Positions 54,973 to 64,000 of a DNA stretch of 64,000 bases are shown here, in pieces. Positions within the stretch are counted from its first letter, which is position 1. Each line of letters begins with the position of its first letter. The translations under genes and the position numbers were made by a program. The DNA lies in contig NZ_JBAWKJ010000002.1 in NCBI RefSeq assembly GCF_037095755.1, forward strand, positions 186,001-250,000, given 5' to 3'. The notes under the pieces were generated by a model. It saw only the letters and a program-made list of their open reading frames with translations, was not told the origin of the DNA and ran no database searches. The DNA is from Sphingopyxis sp. CCNWLW2 (GTDB taxonomy: Bacteria > Pseudomonadota > Alphaproteobacteria > Sphingomonadales > Sphingomonadaceae).

Positions 54973-55711
54973 CGAAGGCGTTTCGATTCTCGTCGCGATG
55001 TACAACGGCTCCCGGTTTATTATCGAGCAGTTGGAATCGATATTGTCTCAGGTGTCAGCGGAGGACGAGATTCTCATCCTTGACGACCGTTCGACGGACG
55101 AAAGCTATGCGATTGTGAAGGCGTTGGAGCCGCGACATCCCGGCCTGAGGGTCATGCGTAACGAACTGAATGTCGGCGTCGCCAAGACATTCGAGACACT
55201 GCTGTCACTAGCGACCAAGGACATTATCTTTCTGAGCGATCAGGACGACATCTGGATCGACGGGCGAAAAGAGCGAATGCTTGCCGCTATTCGCGAGGGC
55301 GGCGGCGTAGCTGTGCTTGCGAATTCAGCAATCTATGTCGATGGTAGGCGGGTGCGGGAATTTTTCGCCGACGGATATCGGCCGAACACCAACTCTATCT
55401 CGAAAAATTTCCTTAAGAATAATTTTATCGGGTGCTGCATGGCCTTCCGCCGTGAGATATTGACCTTGGCGTTACCGTTTCCTCATCGCATTTCGATGCA
55501 TGACTGGTGGCTCGCCAGCTGCGCGATGGCGATGGGACGGGTTGCGTATAGTGATCAGCCATCGCTTCTCTATCGTCGCCATTCGGCCAATCTTTCGCCG
55601 AGTACGCGGAGGAAATGGAAGACGATTCTGGTGGACCGGATAGGGAATCTGACTGCAATGATCGTGTTATTTCGCCGCGCAGCCAGATTGAAACTTCAAG
55701 GGAAAATATAG
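54953..55711 (+). CDS. Glycosyltransferase family 2
   Basis: A 252-residue GT2 of the GT-A fold. [20 protein letters not shown] and ILDDRSTD bind the nucleotide, [12 protein letters not shown] gives the DxD region and MHDWWLA is the acceptor-side motif, a combination typical of rhamnosyltransferases. It would add one sugar to the lipid-linked unit on the cytoplasmic face. The start is the GTG at 54953 with a strong AGGGAG upstream, inside the end of the Wzy gene. rfbA follows after 4 bp. Confidence 0.88.
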   Translation: MLSRGCSEGVSILVAMYNGSRFIIEQLESILSQVSAEDEILILDDRSTDESYAIVKALEPRHPGLRVMRNELNVGVAKTFETLLSLATKDIIFLSDQDDIWIDGRKERMLAAIREGGGVAVLANSAIYVDGRRVREFFADGYRPNTNSISKNFLKNNFIGCCMAFRREILTLALPFPHRISMHDWWLASCAMAMGRVAYSDQPSLLYRRHSANLSPSTRRKWKTILVDRIGNLTAMIVLFRRAARLKLQGKI

Positions 55712-55715
55712 CGAT

Positions 55716-56591
55716 ATGCGTAAAGGTATAATTCTCGCGGGCGGTTCGGGCACGCGGCTCTATCCCCTGACCAAGGGCGTATCGAAGCAGTTGATGCCGG
55801 TCTATGACAAGCCGATGATCTATTATCCGCTGTCGGTGTTGATGCTGGCCGGCATTCGCGAAGTGCTGATCATCACGACGCCGCAGGATCAGGCGGCCTT
55901 TCAGGCGCTGCTCGGCGACGGCACCGACATGGGCATGACGATCGAATATGCGGTCCAGCCGGATCCGGGCGGGCTGGCGCAGGCTTATCATATCGGTGCC
56001 GATTTCGTCGGGACCAACCCGTCGACGCTCATCCTCGGCGACAATATCTTCTACGGCCACGGTCTGCCGCAGCTGCTTGAATCGGCCGCCGACCGCCAGA
56101 CGGGCGCGACGGTGTTCGGCTATTATGTCGGGGATCCAACCGCCTATGGCGTCGTGTCCTTCGACGCCGAGGGCCGGGCCGAAACGATCGAGGAAAAACC
56201 CGCCAACCCGAAATCGAACTTCGCCGTGACGGGTCTCTATTTTTACGACGGGCGCGCCGTCGAACTCGCGCACCAGGTCAAGCCGTCGGCGCGCGGCGAG
56301 CTGGAGATCACCGACCTCAACCGCATGTATCTGGAGGCGGGCGAATTGTCGGTCGAGATCATGGGGCGTGGCTATGCCTGGCTCGACACCGGGACGCACG
56401 CATCGCTGATCGACGCCGCCAACTATGTCCGCATCACCGAAGAGCGGCAGGGACTGAAAATCTGCGCCCCCGAAGAGATCGCCTGGCGCAAGGGCTTCAT
56501 CGACGACGCGCAGCTGCAGCGCATCGCCGAGCCGCTCCGCAAATCGGGCTATGGCGAATATCTGATGAAACTGCTGGAGCGTCGCTTCTGA
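55716..56591 (+). CDS. rfbA: Glucose-1-phosphate thymidylyltransferase
   Basis: A 291-residue RmlA, first enzyme of dTDP-L-rhamnose synthesis. [20 protein letters not shown] is the nucleotide-binding and activator motif; [12 protein letters not shown] and [14 protein letters not shown] are family marks. Full length. Its stop shares one base with the rfbC start, and rfbD follows, giving the order rfbA-rfbC-rfbD, with rfbB close by on the other strand. Confidence 0.97.
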   Translation: MRKGIILAGGSGTRLYPLTKGVSKQLMPVYDKPMIYYPLSVLMLAGIREVLIITTPQDQAAFQALLGDGTDMGMTIEYAVQPDPGGLAQAYHIGADFVGTNPSTLILGDNIFYGHGLPQLLESAADRQTGATVFGYYVGDPTAYGVVSFDAEGRAETIEEKPANPKSNFAVTGLYFYDGRAVELAHQVKPSARGELEITDLNRMYLEAGELSVEIMGRGYAWLDTGTHASLIDAANYVRITEERQGLKICAPEEIAWRKGFIDDAQLQRIAEPLRKSGYGEYLMKLLERRF

Positions 56592-57136
56592 TGTTGTTCA
56601 TCCCGACCCCCATCGAAGGCGTGATGGTCATCGAGCCCAAGGTCTTTGGCGACGACCGCGGCTTTTTCATGGAAAGCTGGAATGCTGAGGTGTTTCGCAA
56701 GGCGGGAATGGACCTGAGCTTTGTGCAGGACAACCACAGCCGGTCCTCGCGCGGCGTGCTTCGCGGGATGCATTATCAAAAGCCGGGCCCGCAGGGAAAG
56801 CTGGTGCGCGTGACCGCCGGTGCCGTTTTCGACGTCGCGGTCGATATGCGTCGTTCGTCGCCGACCTTCGGCAAATGGTTCGGGGTGGAACTGTCGGCGG
56901 CGAACAAGAAGATGCTCTATGTTCCCGAGGGGATGGCGCACGGCTTCCTCTGTCTCGAGGATGGCACCGACTTCCTCTACAAATGCACGAGCGACTACGC
57001 GCCGGCGAACGAGCACAGCCTGCTGTGGAACGACCCGGCGATCGGCATCGAGTGGCCGTTGGATGGTATCTCGCCGACGCTGTCGGCAAAGGACATCGCC
57101 GGGTTGCCGCTGTCCGAAGCGCCGACCTTCGCTTGA
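56591..57136 (+). CDS. rfbC: dTDP-4-dehydrorhamnose 3,5-epimerase
   Basis: A 181-residue cupin-fold RmlC. VFGDDRGFFMESWN, the catalytic His in RGMHYQ, and AHGFLCLEDGTDFLYKCT are diagnostic. It inverts C3 and C5 of the 4-keto-6-deoxyglucose nucleotide. Its start overlaps the rfbA stop (TGATG), and rfbD begins 11 bp after its end. Confidence 0.97.
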   Translation: MLFIPTPIEGVMVIEPKVFGDDRGFFMESWNAEVFRKAGMDLSFVQDNHSRSSRGVLRGMHYQKPGPQGKLVRVTAGAVFDVAVDMRRSSPTFGKWFGVELSAANKKMLYVPEGMAHGFLCLEDGTDFLYKCTSDYAPANEHSLLWNDPAIGIEWPLDGISPTLSAKDIAGLPLSEAPTFA

Positions 57137-57147
57137 AAGACGCAGCG

Positions 57148-58005
57148 ATGAAGGTTCTGATCACCGGTGCGGGCGGCCAATTGGGGCAGGCGCTTCAGGC
57201 TGTAGCCCCCGTCGATACGCAGATCGTGGCGGCGACGAGCGCCGAACTCGATATCGGCGATGCCGATGCCGTACGGTCTTTCGTGGCCTCGGTCGCGCCG
57301 CAACTGCTGATCAACGCCGCCGCTTACACCGCCGTCGACAAGGCGGAGAGCGATGTCGAAGCCGCGTTCCGGATCAACGGCGACGCGGTGGGCTATCTGG
57401 CGCAGGCGGCGAAAGCGGCGGGTGCGCGTTTCGTCCATGTGTCGACGGACTTCGTTTTCGACGGCACGGCGGGAATGCCCTATGCCCCCGATGCGCCGAC
57501 GGCGCCGCTCGGCGTCTATGGCGCGTCGAAGCTTCGCGGCGAACAGGAAGCAGGGGAGGGCGCGCTGATCGTCCGTACCGCATGGGTCTACGGCAGCCGG
57601 GGCGCGAATTTCGTCCGCACGATGCTGCGACTGATGGCCGAGCGCGACGAACTTCGCGTTGTTTCCGACCAGATCGGTACGCCGACGTGGGCGACCTCGT
57701 TGGCCGACGGCATCTGGAAGCTGGCAACCGCGGAAGCGACCGGCCTGTATCACTACACCGATAGCGGTGCGGCGAGCTGGTATGACTTTGCGGTTGCGAT
57801 CCAGGAGGAGGCGCTGGCCATCGGGCTGCTCGACCGCGCAATCCCGGTCCTGCCGATCCCGAGCAGCGCCTATCCCACGCCGGCCAGGCGCCCGCATTAT
57901 TCGGTGCTCGACAAGGAAGCGACCAGCGCCCTCATCGGGGCGCCAGCTGCGCATTGGCGGGCGAACCTGCGCCTGATGCTGCGCGAGGTGCGCGAGCAGG
58001 GCTGA
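57148..58005 (+). CDS. rfbD: dTDP-4-dehydrorhamnose reductase
   Basis: A 285-residue RmlD, the last step to dTDP-L-rhamnose. NAD(P)H-binding ITGAGGQLGQAL opens the protein, then STDFVFDG, and the catalytic YGASKLRGE; C-terminal RRPHYSVLDKEA is typical. The ATG at 57148 is the conserved start; the frame open upstream is a shadow of rfbC. It converges on rfbB with a 13-bp gap. Confidence 0.96.
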   Translation: MKVLITGAGGQLGQALQAVAPVDTQIVAATSAELDIGDADAVRSFVASVAPQLLINAAAYTAVDKAESDVEAAFRINGDAVGYLAQAAKAAGARFVHVSTDFVFDGTAGMPYAPDAPTAPLGVYGASKLRGEQEAGEGALIVRTAWVYGSRGANFVRTMLRLMAERDELRVVSDQIGTPTWATSLADGIWKLATAEATGLYHYTDSGAASWYDFAVAIQEEALAIGLLDRAIPVLPIPSSAYPTPARRPHYSVLDKEATSALIGAPAAHWRANLRLMLREVREQG

Positions 58006-58018
58006 CCGGTCGGCGCGC

Positions 58019-59071
58019 TTACTTCAGCGTGCCGAGCCGTTCACCCGCATAGACCTTGTTGCGGATCGGTTCCCACCACGTCTGGTTATCGAGATACCAG
58101 CGAACGGTCTTTTCGATCCCGCTGTCGAAATCATCCTGCGCTTTCCAGCCGATCTCATTCTCGGTCTTCGTCGCGTCGATCGCATAGCGATGGTCGTGGC
58201 CGGGACGATCGGTGACGAAGGTGATCAGGTCGCGGTGCGCGCGATCCTTCGGCGCCATCGCGTCCATCAGGTCGCAGATGCGCTCGACGACCTCAAGGTT
58301 AGTGCGCTCGTTACGCCCGCCGATATTATATTTCTCGCCGGCGCGCCCCTTTTCGAGGATCATCACCAGCGCGCGGGCATGGTCGTCGACATAGAGCCAG
58401 TCGCGGATATTCGACCCGTCGCCATAGACCGGCAAGGCCTTGCCGTGGAGCGCGTTGAGGATGACGAGCGGGATCAGCTTCTCGGGGAAGTGATAGGGCC
58501 CGTAATTGTTCGAGCAGTTCGAGATCACGCAGGGCAGGCCATAAGTCCGCACCCACGCCGTCACGATATGATCCGACGCGGCTTTCGAGGCTGAGTAAGG
58601 CGAGGAAGGATCGTAGGGCGTCTCTTCGGTAAAGAGGCCCGTCGGGCCCAGCGAGCCATAGACCTCGTCGGTCGAGATATGGAGGAAGCGTAACGCATCT
58701 GCGCGTTCCGTCGGCAAGCTGTCGCGGTAAGCGCGCAGCGCCTCCAGCATCACCGCGGTGCCGAGAATATTGGTTTCGAGGAAGACCTGCGCGCCTGAAA
58801 TCGACCGGTCGACATGGCTTTCGGCGGCGAGGTGCATCACGGCGTCGGGCTGATACCGCGCAAAAACGCCATCGACCGCGGTGCGGTCGCGCACATCGAC
58901 CTGCTCGAAATGATAACGGCCCGAATTTTCGATTGGCGCCAGCGAAGACTGGCTGGCCGCATAGGTAAGCGCATCGACATTGACCACCTCATGCCCCAGA
59001 TCCTGGACGAGATGACGGCATACCGCCGACCCGATAAAGCCAGCACCGCCGGTCACCAAAATGCGCTTCAT
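58019..59071 (-). CDS. rfbB: dTDP-glucose 4,6-dehydratase
   Basis: A 350-residue RmlB, second step of dTDP-rhamnose synthesis. [17 protein letters not shown] binds [14 protein letters not shown] holds the catalytic Thr-Asp-Glu, and YSASKAASD holds Tyr and Lys. It is encoded opposite to rfbA-C-D, so transcription is separate although all four genes are together. About 210 bp upstream separates it from a GT2 gene pointing away, where promoters for both must lie. Confidence 0.97.
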   Translation of the reverse strand: MKRILVTGGAGFIGSAVCRHLVQDLGHEVVNVDALTYAASQSSLAPIENSGRYHFEQVDVRDRTAVDGVFARYQPDAVMHLAAESHVDRSISGAQVFLETNILGTAVMLEALRAYRDSLPTERADALRFLHISTDEVYGSLGPTGLFTEETPYDPSSPYSASKAASDHIVTAWVRTYGLPCVISNCSNNYGPYHFPEKLIPLVILNALHGKALPVYGDGSNIRDWLYVDDHARALVMILEKGRAGEKYNIGGRNERTNLEVVERICDLMDAMAPKDRAHRDLITFVTDRPGHDHRYAIDATKTENEIGWKAQDDFDSGIEKTVRWYLDNQTWWEPIRNKVYAGERLGTLK

Positions 59072-59281
59072 ACGATCTCCATGCTCGAACCTACTTCGCG
59101 GCCGCGACGATCTTACCCGAGCGACCGGGTGCGGCGCCTATCGCACGCAACAAAGCCGGCGCGCAAGTCAAAGACCCAAAGGTTCGCCGCACCGCTCGAC
59201 CTTCCCGGCATGCCATGGTATCGGCTCCGGCCTCGGCCGTGTTGACGCCGGCCCCCTGAAAGAGATCGTAAGAATATCAAT

Positions 59282-60232
59282 ATGATGAATAGATTCGACG
59301 AATTGGGCGGGGCGGTATCGGAACCGTCTGTCGGCGTCATGTTGGCAACATATAACGGCGAGATGTTCGTCGCCGACCAGATCGAGAGCATCCTTGGTCA
59401 GCGCGGCGTTGCCACGACAATCTATGTACGCGACGATGGCTCCAGCGACGGCACCCTCGAGATCGTTCGCTCTTTGTCCGAAACGCACCCCGGCCGGATC
59501 GTCCTGCTCGACGATGCGCCCCACCGCTTCGGCACTGCAAGCGGAAATTTTTTCAGCATGCTGGCCGACGTCCACCGGATGCCGCACGCCTATTTCGCCT
59601 TCTCGGACCAGGATGATATCTGGCTGCCCGAAAAGCTGGAACGTGCGGTCGGGCGACTGACGGAGAGCGGGGCTTCGGGTTACGCGTCCAATCTGACCGC
59701 CTTTTCCGAAGCCCGGGGGGCCGAATGGACGATGGCGAAGGCCGATCCGCAACGGCGCTTCGATCATTTGTTCCAGGCGGCATCGGCGGGTTGTACCTAT
59801 GTTTTCGATCAGAAGGCGGCGGAACTGATCGCGATGCGTATCGGCCGGGTCGACGATCAGGACTGGTGGGGAGTGTCGCACGACTGGCTCTGCTATGCGA
59901 TTTGTCGGTCGCATGGCCTGGCATGGGTGATCGATGACTGGTCGGGCATCCGCTATCGCCAGCATGAGCAGAATTTTTTCGGTGCCCAGTCTGGCGTGAA
60001 GGGCGCGCTGAAACGCCTGTCGCTGATGCGCGAGGGTTGGTATCGCGGCACGGTTGTGCGCAACCGACGTTTCCTTGATCCAGACAATATGGCGGAGCGG
60101 CCGGTGCTGGACCGGATGGCCCGGCTGAACGTCGGCGACAGGCTGTGGCTTGCGGCGCACGTCCGCGAACTCCGGCGTGAGCCCAAGGCGCAACTGGCGC
60201 TGGCCGCTGCTTTGATTTCGGGGCTGATCTAG
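59282..60232 (+). CDS. Glycosyltransferase family 2, rhamnosyltransferase-like
   Basis: A 316-residue GT2. VGVMLATYNGEMFVADQIES and VRDDGSSDGT bind the nucleotide, AYFAFSDQDDIWLPEKLERA gives the metal-binding region and VSHDWLCYAI the acceptor motif. Similar to rhamnosyltransferases, agreeing with the rfb genes next to it. It is somewhat longer than the first GT2 (54.9 kb), and both share the FSDQDDIW-type motif. The gene stands alone between rfbB and the epimerase, both on the other strand. Confidence 0.87.
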   Translation: MMNRFDELGGAVSEPSVGVMLATYNGEMFVADQIESILGQRGVATTIYVRDDGSSDGTLEIVRSLSETHPGRIVLLDDAPHRFGTASGNFFSMLADVHRMPHAYFAFSDQDDIWLPEKLERAVGRLTESGASGYASNLTAFSEARGAEWTMAKADPQRRFDHLFQAASAGCTYVFDQKAAELIAMRIGRVDDQDWWGVSHDWLCYAICRSHGLAWVIDDWSGIRYRQHEQNFFGAQSGVKGALKRLSLMREGWYRGTVVRNRRFLDPDNMAERPVLDRMARLNVGDRLWLAAHVRELRREPKAQLALAAALISGLI

Positions 60233-60235
60233 CTT

Positions 60236-61234
60236 TTACACGCCATAGAATTGGCGATACCAGGACACGAAATTGCCGACACCGGTGCGAATGCCGGTTT
60301 TCGGCGCATAACCTAGTTCATTGGCGATCGCGCCGATATCGGCATAGGTTTCATGGACATCGCCGTCCTGCATCGGAAGCAGGTTGAGCTGCGCCTTGCG
60401 GCCGCAGGCCTTTTCGATCTCGTGGATGAGATCCATCAGCTGTTCGGGCCGGTTGTTGCCGATATTGTATAGACGGTGCGGCGTGACAAAGCCGCCGGCC
60501 TTCGGTTGGCCGTCGTCGGTCGGCGGATTGTCGAGACTGGCGATCACCCCGGCGACGATGTCGTCGATATAGGTGAAGTCGCGGCGCATATCGCCCTGAT
60601 TATAGACATCGATCGGTTGGCCCTCGATGATCGCTTTCGTGAATTTCCACAGCGCCATATCGGGGCGCCCCCAAGGTCCGTAAACGGTGAAGAAGCGCAG
60701 GCCCGTTTGTGGAATGCGGAAGAGATGGGCGTAGGTCTCGCTCATCAATTCGTCCGCACGCTTGGTCGCGGCATAGAGCGAGATCGGTTGGTCGACCCTG
60801 TCCTCGACGCGAAACGGCATGGCCTTGTTCGCGCCATAGACTGAGGATGACGAAGCATAGACCAGATGGCGGACGCCGCGGTGGCGCGCGATCTCCAGGA
60901 TGTTCACATGGCCGGCCACATTCGAACGGACATAGGCAACCGGATTGTCGAGCGAATAGCGTACGCCGGCTTGCGCCGCGAGGTGGACGATCCGGTCGAA
61001 GTTGGTATGGGCCAGGGCGGCGGCCAGCGCGGCCTCGTCGCCGATATCGGCGCGATGGATCGCAAGCCGATCGCTGCCTATCTCCGCGAGTTCTTTGATG
61101 CGCGCATCTTTCAGGGCGGCGGGATAATAATCGTTGAAATTGTCGATGCCGATCACCGTCTCGCCCCGCGCGAGCAGATGGGCGGCTGTGTGCATCCCTA
61201 TGAAGCCGGCGATCCCGGTCACGACAACGGTCAT
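60236..61234 (-). CDS. NAD-dependent UDP-sugar 4-epimerase, probably UDP-glucuronate 4-epimerase
   Basis: A 332-residue extended SDR. VTGIAGFIGMHTAAHLLARG binds NAD, VYASSSSVYG and YAATKRADELM give the active-site Ser/Thr and Tyr-Lys. Features IDNFNDYY, AAQAGVRYS and TGLRFFTVYGPWGRPDMALW are typical of UDP-glucuronate 4-epimerases, which make UDP-galacturonate. Specificity is inferred from these motifs. It converges on the GT2 gene with a 3-bp gap and lies downstream of the beta-helix gene on the same strand. Confidence 0.88.
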   Translation of the reverse strand: MTVVVTGIAGFIGMHTAAHLLARGETVIGIDNFNDYYPAALKDARIKELAEIGSDRLAIHRADIGDEAALAAALAHTNFDRIVHLAAQAGVRYSLDNPVAYVRSNVAGHVNILEIARHRGVRHLVYASSSSVYGANKAMPFRVEDRVDQPISLYAATKRADELMSETYAHLFRIPQTGLRFFTVYGPWGRPDMALWKFTKAIIEGQPIDVYNQGDMRRDFTYIDDIVAGVIASLDNPPTDDGQPKAGGFVTPHRLYNIGNNRPEQLMDLIHEIEKACGRKAQLNLLPMQDGDVHETYADIGAIANELGYAPKTGIRTGVGNFVSWYRQFYGV

Positions 61235-61376
61235 AATTCAGATTTCCGGATTTTCCGCTGCGCAATCATCGGATTTCTGTTTCCGTTCATTTGGGGCAAT
61301 AGTCAGCATGAGCGATACGGCGATGGCACGAACATCGCAAACAGCCGGTTAACTCTTATCGTCAGATGGGTCTGCG

Positions 61377-63326
61377 CTACAGGCGGCGGCCGACGATCTC
61401 TATATTCTGGATATTGGCAAAGCCGCTTTTAGCCCCAATGCGGAGAAGCATCTTGGCGGCCAGATTATCAGTAAACATGAAACGGATCTTATAGGGCCTC
61501 CAGGACTTATCGGTAATCGTCGCCGTGAGTGGAAAAGGGAGACCCCGCAATTCGGTAAACACGGTAAAATAGGACTCGCCGCTGCCATTCTTGGCCCAGA
61601 AGCTGATTTCCACGACGCAGTTGCGCAGCATCGCCGCCTCTCGCGGCTCGATATCGAGATATTCGCGGGCGACGGTCCGGATCGACGCTTTGCCGCTCCG
61701 CCGGACCATCGCGTCGCGAACGGAAAAGCTTCTGCCAAAGCCGCCGTACGCGAAGTGACGGCCGGACGGTGGCGCGTTCGTCCATGGCTGGTCGATATCG
61801 ATCGCGGCGGGATAGGTGACAACCGGTCCGTCGACGACAACCGAATTGATTCGTTCCCCACCTGTATCGTTGATCGCGAAGATTTTTCCGTCCGCAAAAG
61901 ACCCCTTGATGCTGTTTCGCGCGAGGGTAATCGCGGCCCCGCCATCGGTCCGGAGCGCCATGTCCGATTTGTTGATGCGTATGCCGTATCGCATGGTCCC
62001 CGAATTGTTTTCGATCGTGTTTCCGGTAACCGTGACATCCTGACTGCTGATCAGGATGCCGCCGGCGAATACCGACGAGAGCAGGGGAAAGTCGGGGCTC
62101 GACAACGCATCGTCCATCTGCGCGCAATCCGACACATGGTTTCCAGTGATGGTTGCGTGATCGGCACCCGCGTAAATGGCGATGCCTGCAAAACCGCAAT
62201 TTTTTACGATATTGTCGGCTACGGTGGAGTGCGGGGACAATATCAGGATTCCGCTGTCGCCCGTTCCGTCGACATAATTTTCTGTGACCGATACCGACTT
62301 GCAGCCTGTATTGACCTGGATGTTTTCGGCGCCGCGATATCCAACCAGCTTGACGACTTCGCCCGCTTTCCGGCCAACGCTGAACGCCACCGCATATTCC
62401 GGACCTGCGCCAGTAATCGTATATCCCATCGATCGCGGCGAACCGTTGATTTGGATACGCTTAAGGTGAACGCGCGAGCCCAGAACGAAACGAAACATCC
62501 GCTGTCCCGCGGTGGCGACGATGCTATCGGACCATTGCGTTTGGCGGCAGTCATTGCCTGAAATCACGACATTTTCGGTTCCCCCACGAACCGACATGGC
62601 CCAGCCAGTCATTATGTCGCGAAAATGATTGTCGCTGAACGTGACGCCTTTGGTGTCTTCCGCAAGCAAGGCTGTCGTGATCTCGGTTGCGGCGGTTCCA
62701 CCCTCGATCCGATTCCGAAGCGCCGAAACATTGGTCGCACCGGTACTGAACAGGAAATGGCCGATGTCCCCGCGGCAGATATTGTCGGAAAATTCCGCGC
62801 GGTCCGACGTGGCGAGAACCGCGTAAAGCGCACCATTTCCCTCGATGATCCAGTTCGCAAATTTGCAACGCGGATTGGCTAGCCGGAACGCGATGCTGCC
62901 CGGGACAAGCTTGATGGTCGCTCCATTGCCGACGAACTCGGTGTCGGGCGGAAGGACGACGGTCCGGTCGATCAGGTAGGTCGAACCCGCCTTGCCTTCG
63001 ACGCGCCTCGCGGTTTTGAAAGCCTCAGCAAGCGCCGCCGACGATCCGCTCCTGCCCGTCGGATCGCAACCTTCGACGTCATCGATACAGAGAGATTGAA
63101 GCAGTTTGTCCTCCGCCGGTCGTGGTCGTCGAGCATCTGGGGCCGGCCCGCGAACTAAAGTATTTTGGCGCTCGCGGGAAGCGGCCGATTTGACGTTGCG
63201 TGCGGGGGCCGCGGCCGGCCGAAGTGTCCATGTCCCAACAGTATGGCTTGCAAAGATGACGCTGACGATCAAATTGGAAGGGCAAGGAGCGGTGGCATGG
63301 ATTTTGCGTTCGACAACAGTTTTCAT
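61377..63326 (-). CDS. Right-handed beta-helix protein, pectate-lyase-like fold
   Basis: A protein of about 649 residues with a long parallel beta-helix (about 100-450), seen as repeating short strands with Asn turns (SVTENYVDGTGDSGILIL, ITGNHVSDCAQ, VTVTGNTIENNSGTMRYGI). Entry LCIDDVEGCDPTGRSGS resembles the opening of pectate_lyase_3 folds. The C-terminal 150 residues look like a carbohydrate-binding beta-sandwich (VVEISFWAKNGSGESYF). Such proteins include polysaccharide lyases, depolymerases and epimerases; activity is not known. Start uncertain: ATG at 63326 overlaps selO divergently by 30 bp; a TTG at 63272 is possible. No clear signal peptide seen. Confidence 0.75.
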   Translation of the reverse strand: MKTVVERKIHATAPCPSNLIVSVIFASHTVGTWTLRPAAAPARNVKSAASRERQNTLVRGPAPDARRPRPAEDKLLQSLCIDDVEGCDPTGRSGSSAALAEAFKTARRVEGKAGSTYLIDRTVVLPPDTEFVGNGATIKLVPGSIAFRLANPRCKFANWIIEGNGALYAVLATSDRAEFSDNICRGDIGHFLFSTGATNVSALRNRIEGGTAATEITTALLAEDTKGVTFSDNHFRDIMTGWAMSVRGGTENVVISGNDCRQTQWSDSIVATAGQRMFRFVLGSRVHLKRIQINGSPRSMGYTITGAGPEYAVAFSVGRKAGEVVKLVGYRGAENIQVNTGCKSVSVTENYVDGTGDSGILILSPHSTVADNIVKNCGFAGIAIYAGADHATITGNHVSDCAQMDDALSSPDFPLLSSVFAGGILISSQDVTVTGNTIENNSGTMRYGIRINKSDMALRTDGGAAITLARNSIKGSFADGKIFAINDTGGERINSVVVDGPVVTYPAAIDIDQPWTNAPPSGRHFAYGGFGRSFSVRDAMVRRSGKASIRTVAREYLDIEPREAAMLRNCVVEISFWAKNGSGESYFTVFTELRGLPFPLTATITDKSWRPYKIRFMFTDNLAAKMLLRIGAKSGFANIQNIEIVGRRL

Positions 63327-64000
63327 GATTCGATGGAAGGCTTCTACGCTCCCGCCGAAGCTGTGAAGCCGTCGGCACCGACGCTTCTGGCTTTCAATCA
63401 CGCGCTTGGGAAGCGATTGGGCATCGATGCCGATGGCGTCGATCCGGACGAACTGGCGCAGCTTTTTTCGGGGCAAGCGCTTCCCAAAGGCGCCAACCCG
63501 CTGGCGCTCGCCTACGCCGGGCACCAGTTCGGGCATTTTTCGCCGCAACTCGGCGATGGGCGAGCGCTGCTTCTCGGCGAAATCATTGCACCCGACGGTG
63601 CGCGCTTCGACGTCCAGTTGAAAGGATCCGGGCCGACCGCCTTTTCGCGCAATGGCGACGGCAAGGCCGCGATCGGCCCGGTGCTGCGCGAATTTCTGGT
63701 TTCGGAAGCAATGGCGGCGATGGGCGTCTCGACGACGCGGGCGCTCGCCGCCGTCGCGACGGGGGACCGCGTCCAGCGCGAGCGCGCGCATCCCGGCGCG
63801 GTGCTGACGCGCATCGCGAGCAGCCACATCCGCGTCGGCACCTTCCAGTTTTTTGCTGCGCATTTCGGCGCCGATCACGTCGTCCAGCTCGCCGATTACA
63901 GCATTCGCCGCCATTTCCCCGACCTGGCCGAATCCGCCAATCCGTCGCTCGCGCTGCTTGATCGCGTCATCGGCCTGCAATGCGAACTGGTCGCGCAGTG
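63297..64000 (+). CDS. selO: SelO/YdiU protein adenylyltransferase, N-terminal part (3' end outside window)
   Basis: The first 234 residues of a SelO family pseudokinase, which transfers AMP to Ser/Thr/Tyr of target proteins. The conserved N-terminal block AYAGHQFGHFSPQLGDGRAL, LKGSGPTAFSRNGDGKAAIG and VLREFLVSEAMAAMGVSTT is diagnostic. The frame is open to the end of the window. A strong AAGGAG at about 63284 sits well before the ATG at 63297. It is not related to the polysaccharide genes and marks the right border of that locus. Confidence 0.95.
   Translation, partial: MDFAFDNSFHDSMEGFYAPAEAVKPSAPTLLAFNHALGKRLGIDADGVDPDELAQLFSGQALPKGANPLALAYAGHQFGHFSPQLGDGRALLLGEIIAPDGARFDVQLKGSGPTAFSRNGDGKAAIGPVLREFLVSEAMAAMGVSTTRALAAVATGDRVQRERAHPGAVLTRIASSHIRVGTFQFFAAHFGADHVVQLADYSIRRHFPDLAESANPSLALLDRVIGLQCELVAQ

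Noticed and set aside
63327..63980. Upstream extension of the beta-helix reading frame
   Set aside because: It runs antisense through selO, whose conserved motifs are on the plus strand; the extension has no homology by eye.

Overview
The window is high-GC, densely packed chromosomal DNA from a Gram-negative alphaproteobacterium, most likely a sphingomonad. Genus-level placement near Sphingopyxis is only an impression from protein flavour and gene content. I see no plasmid, phage, insertion sequence or CRISPR signature. Three tRNA genes (Arg-ACG, Ser-GGA, Thr-GGT) lie in the first 17 kb. Both ends are cut: the left edge holds the C-terminal part of pyruvate phosphate dikinase and the right edge the N-terminal part of a SelO/YdiU protein. 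No stretch over about 300 bp lacks a gene. The largest gaps (about 160 to 260 bp) are at 12730-12989 (a regulatory RNA leader), 35756-36003, 52278-52507, 2359-2588, 59072-59281, 14780-14971 and 36796-36960; apart from the leader I see nothing convincing in them.

1-4.1 kb: ppdK end, a split DUF1214/DUF1254 pair, tRNA-Arg and a CYTH-CHAD protein. 4.1-14.8 kb: a complete nitrate assimilation regulon on the minus strand, read as nasT-nasS, then an attenuator leader, then narK, a porin, nirB, nirD, nasA and cobA. Nitrate would cross the outer membrane by the porin and the inner membrane by NarK, be reduced by NasA and NirBD to ammonium, and CobA would feed siroheme synthesis for NirB. NasS (sensor) and NasT (ANTAR antiterminator) would act on the leader RNA ahead of narK, where two hexaloop hairpins and an intrinsic terminator can be drawn.

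15-32.5 kb: mostly housekeeping genes. These are a secreted cyclophilin, small conserved proteins, a LysR regulator, a bacterial CDC48-type ATPase, an MFS carrier, a lipid-type methyltransferase beside a phospholipase D family enzyme, rpoZ with a clear terminator, a DUF3800 protein, two small exported proteins, then ftsH, tilS, cpoB, rodZ and hslUV.

32.5-63.3 kb: a surface polysaccharide locus of about 31 kb. It holds sugar-nucleotide genes (manA-like isomerase, wecB, wecC, rfbABCD, a UDP-sugar 4-epimerase), a frameshifted 4,6-dehydratase, a DegT aminotransferase and a NeuD/PglD-type acetyltransferase. It also holds a PglC-type initiating phosphotransferase, Wzx, Wzy, an O-antigen ligase family protein, the Wza/Wzc export pair, two GT2 transferases and a beta-helix protein. 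Embedded in it is a tightly coupled block of alpha/beta hydrolase, ketoacyl-ACP synthase III, acyl carrier protein, second ketoacyl-ACP synthase III, short-chain dehydrogenase and Rieske oxygenase. This looks like a dedicated small acyl-group pathway serving the polysaccharide and is the most unusual part of the window.
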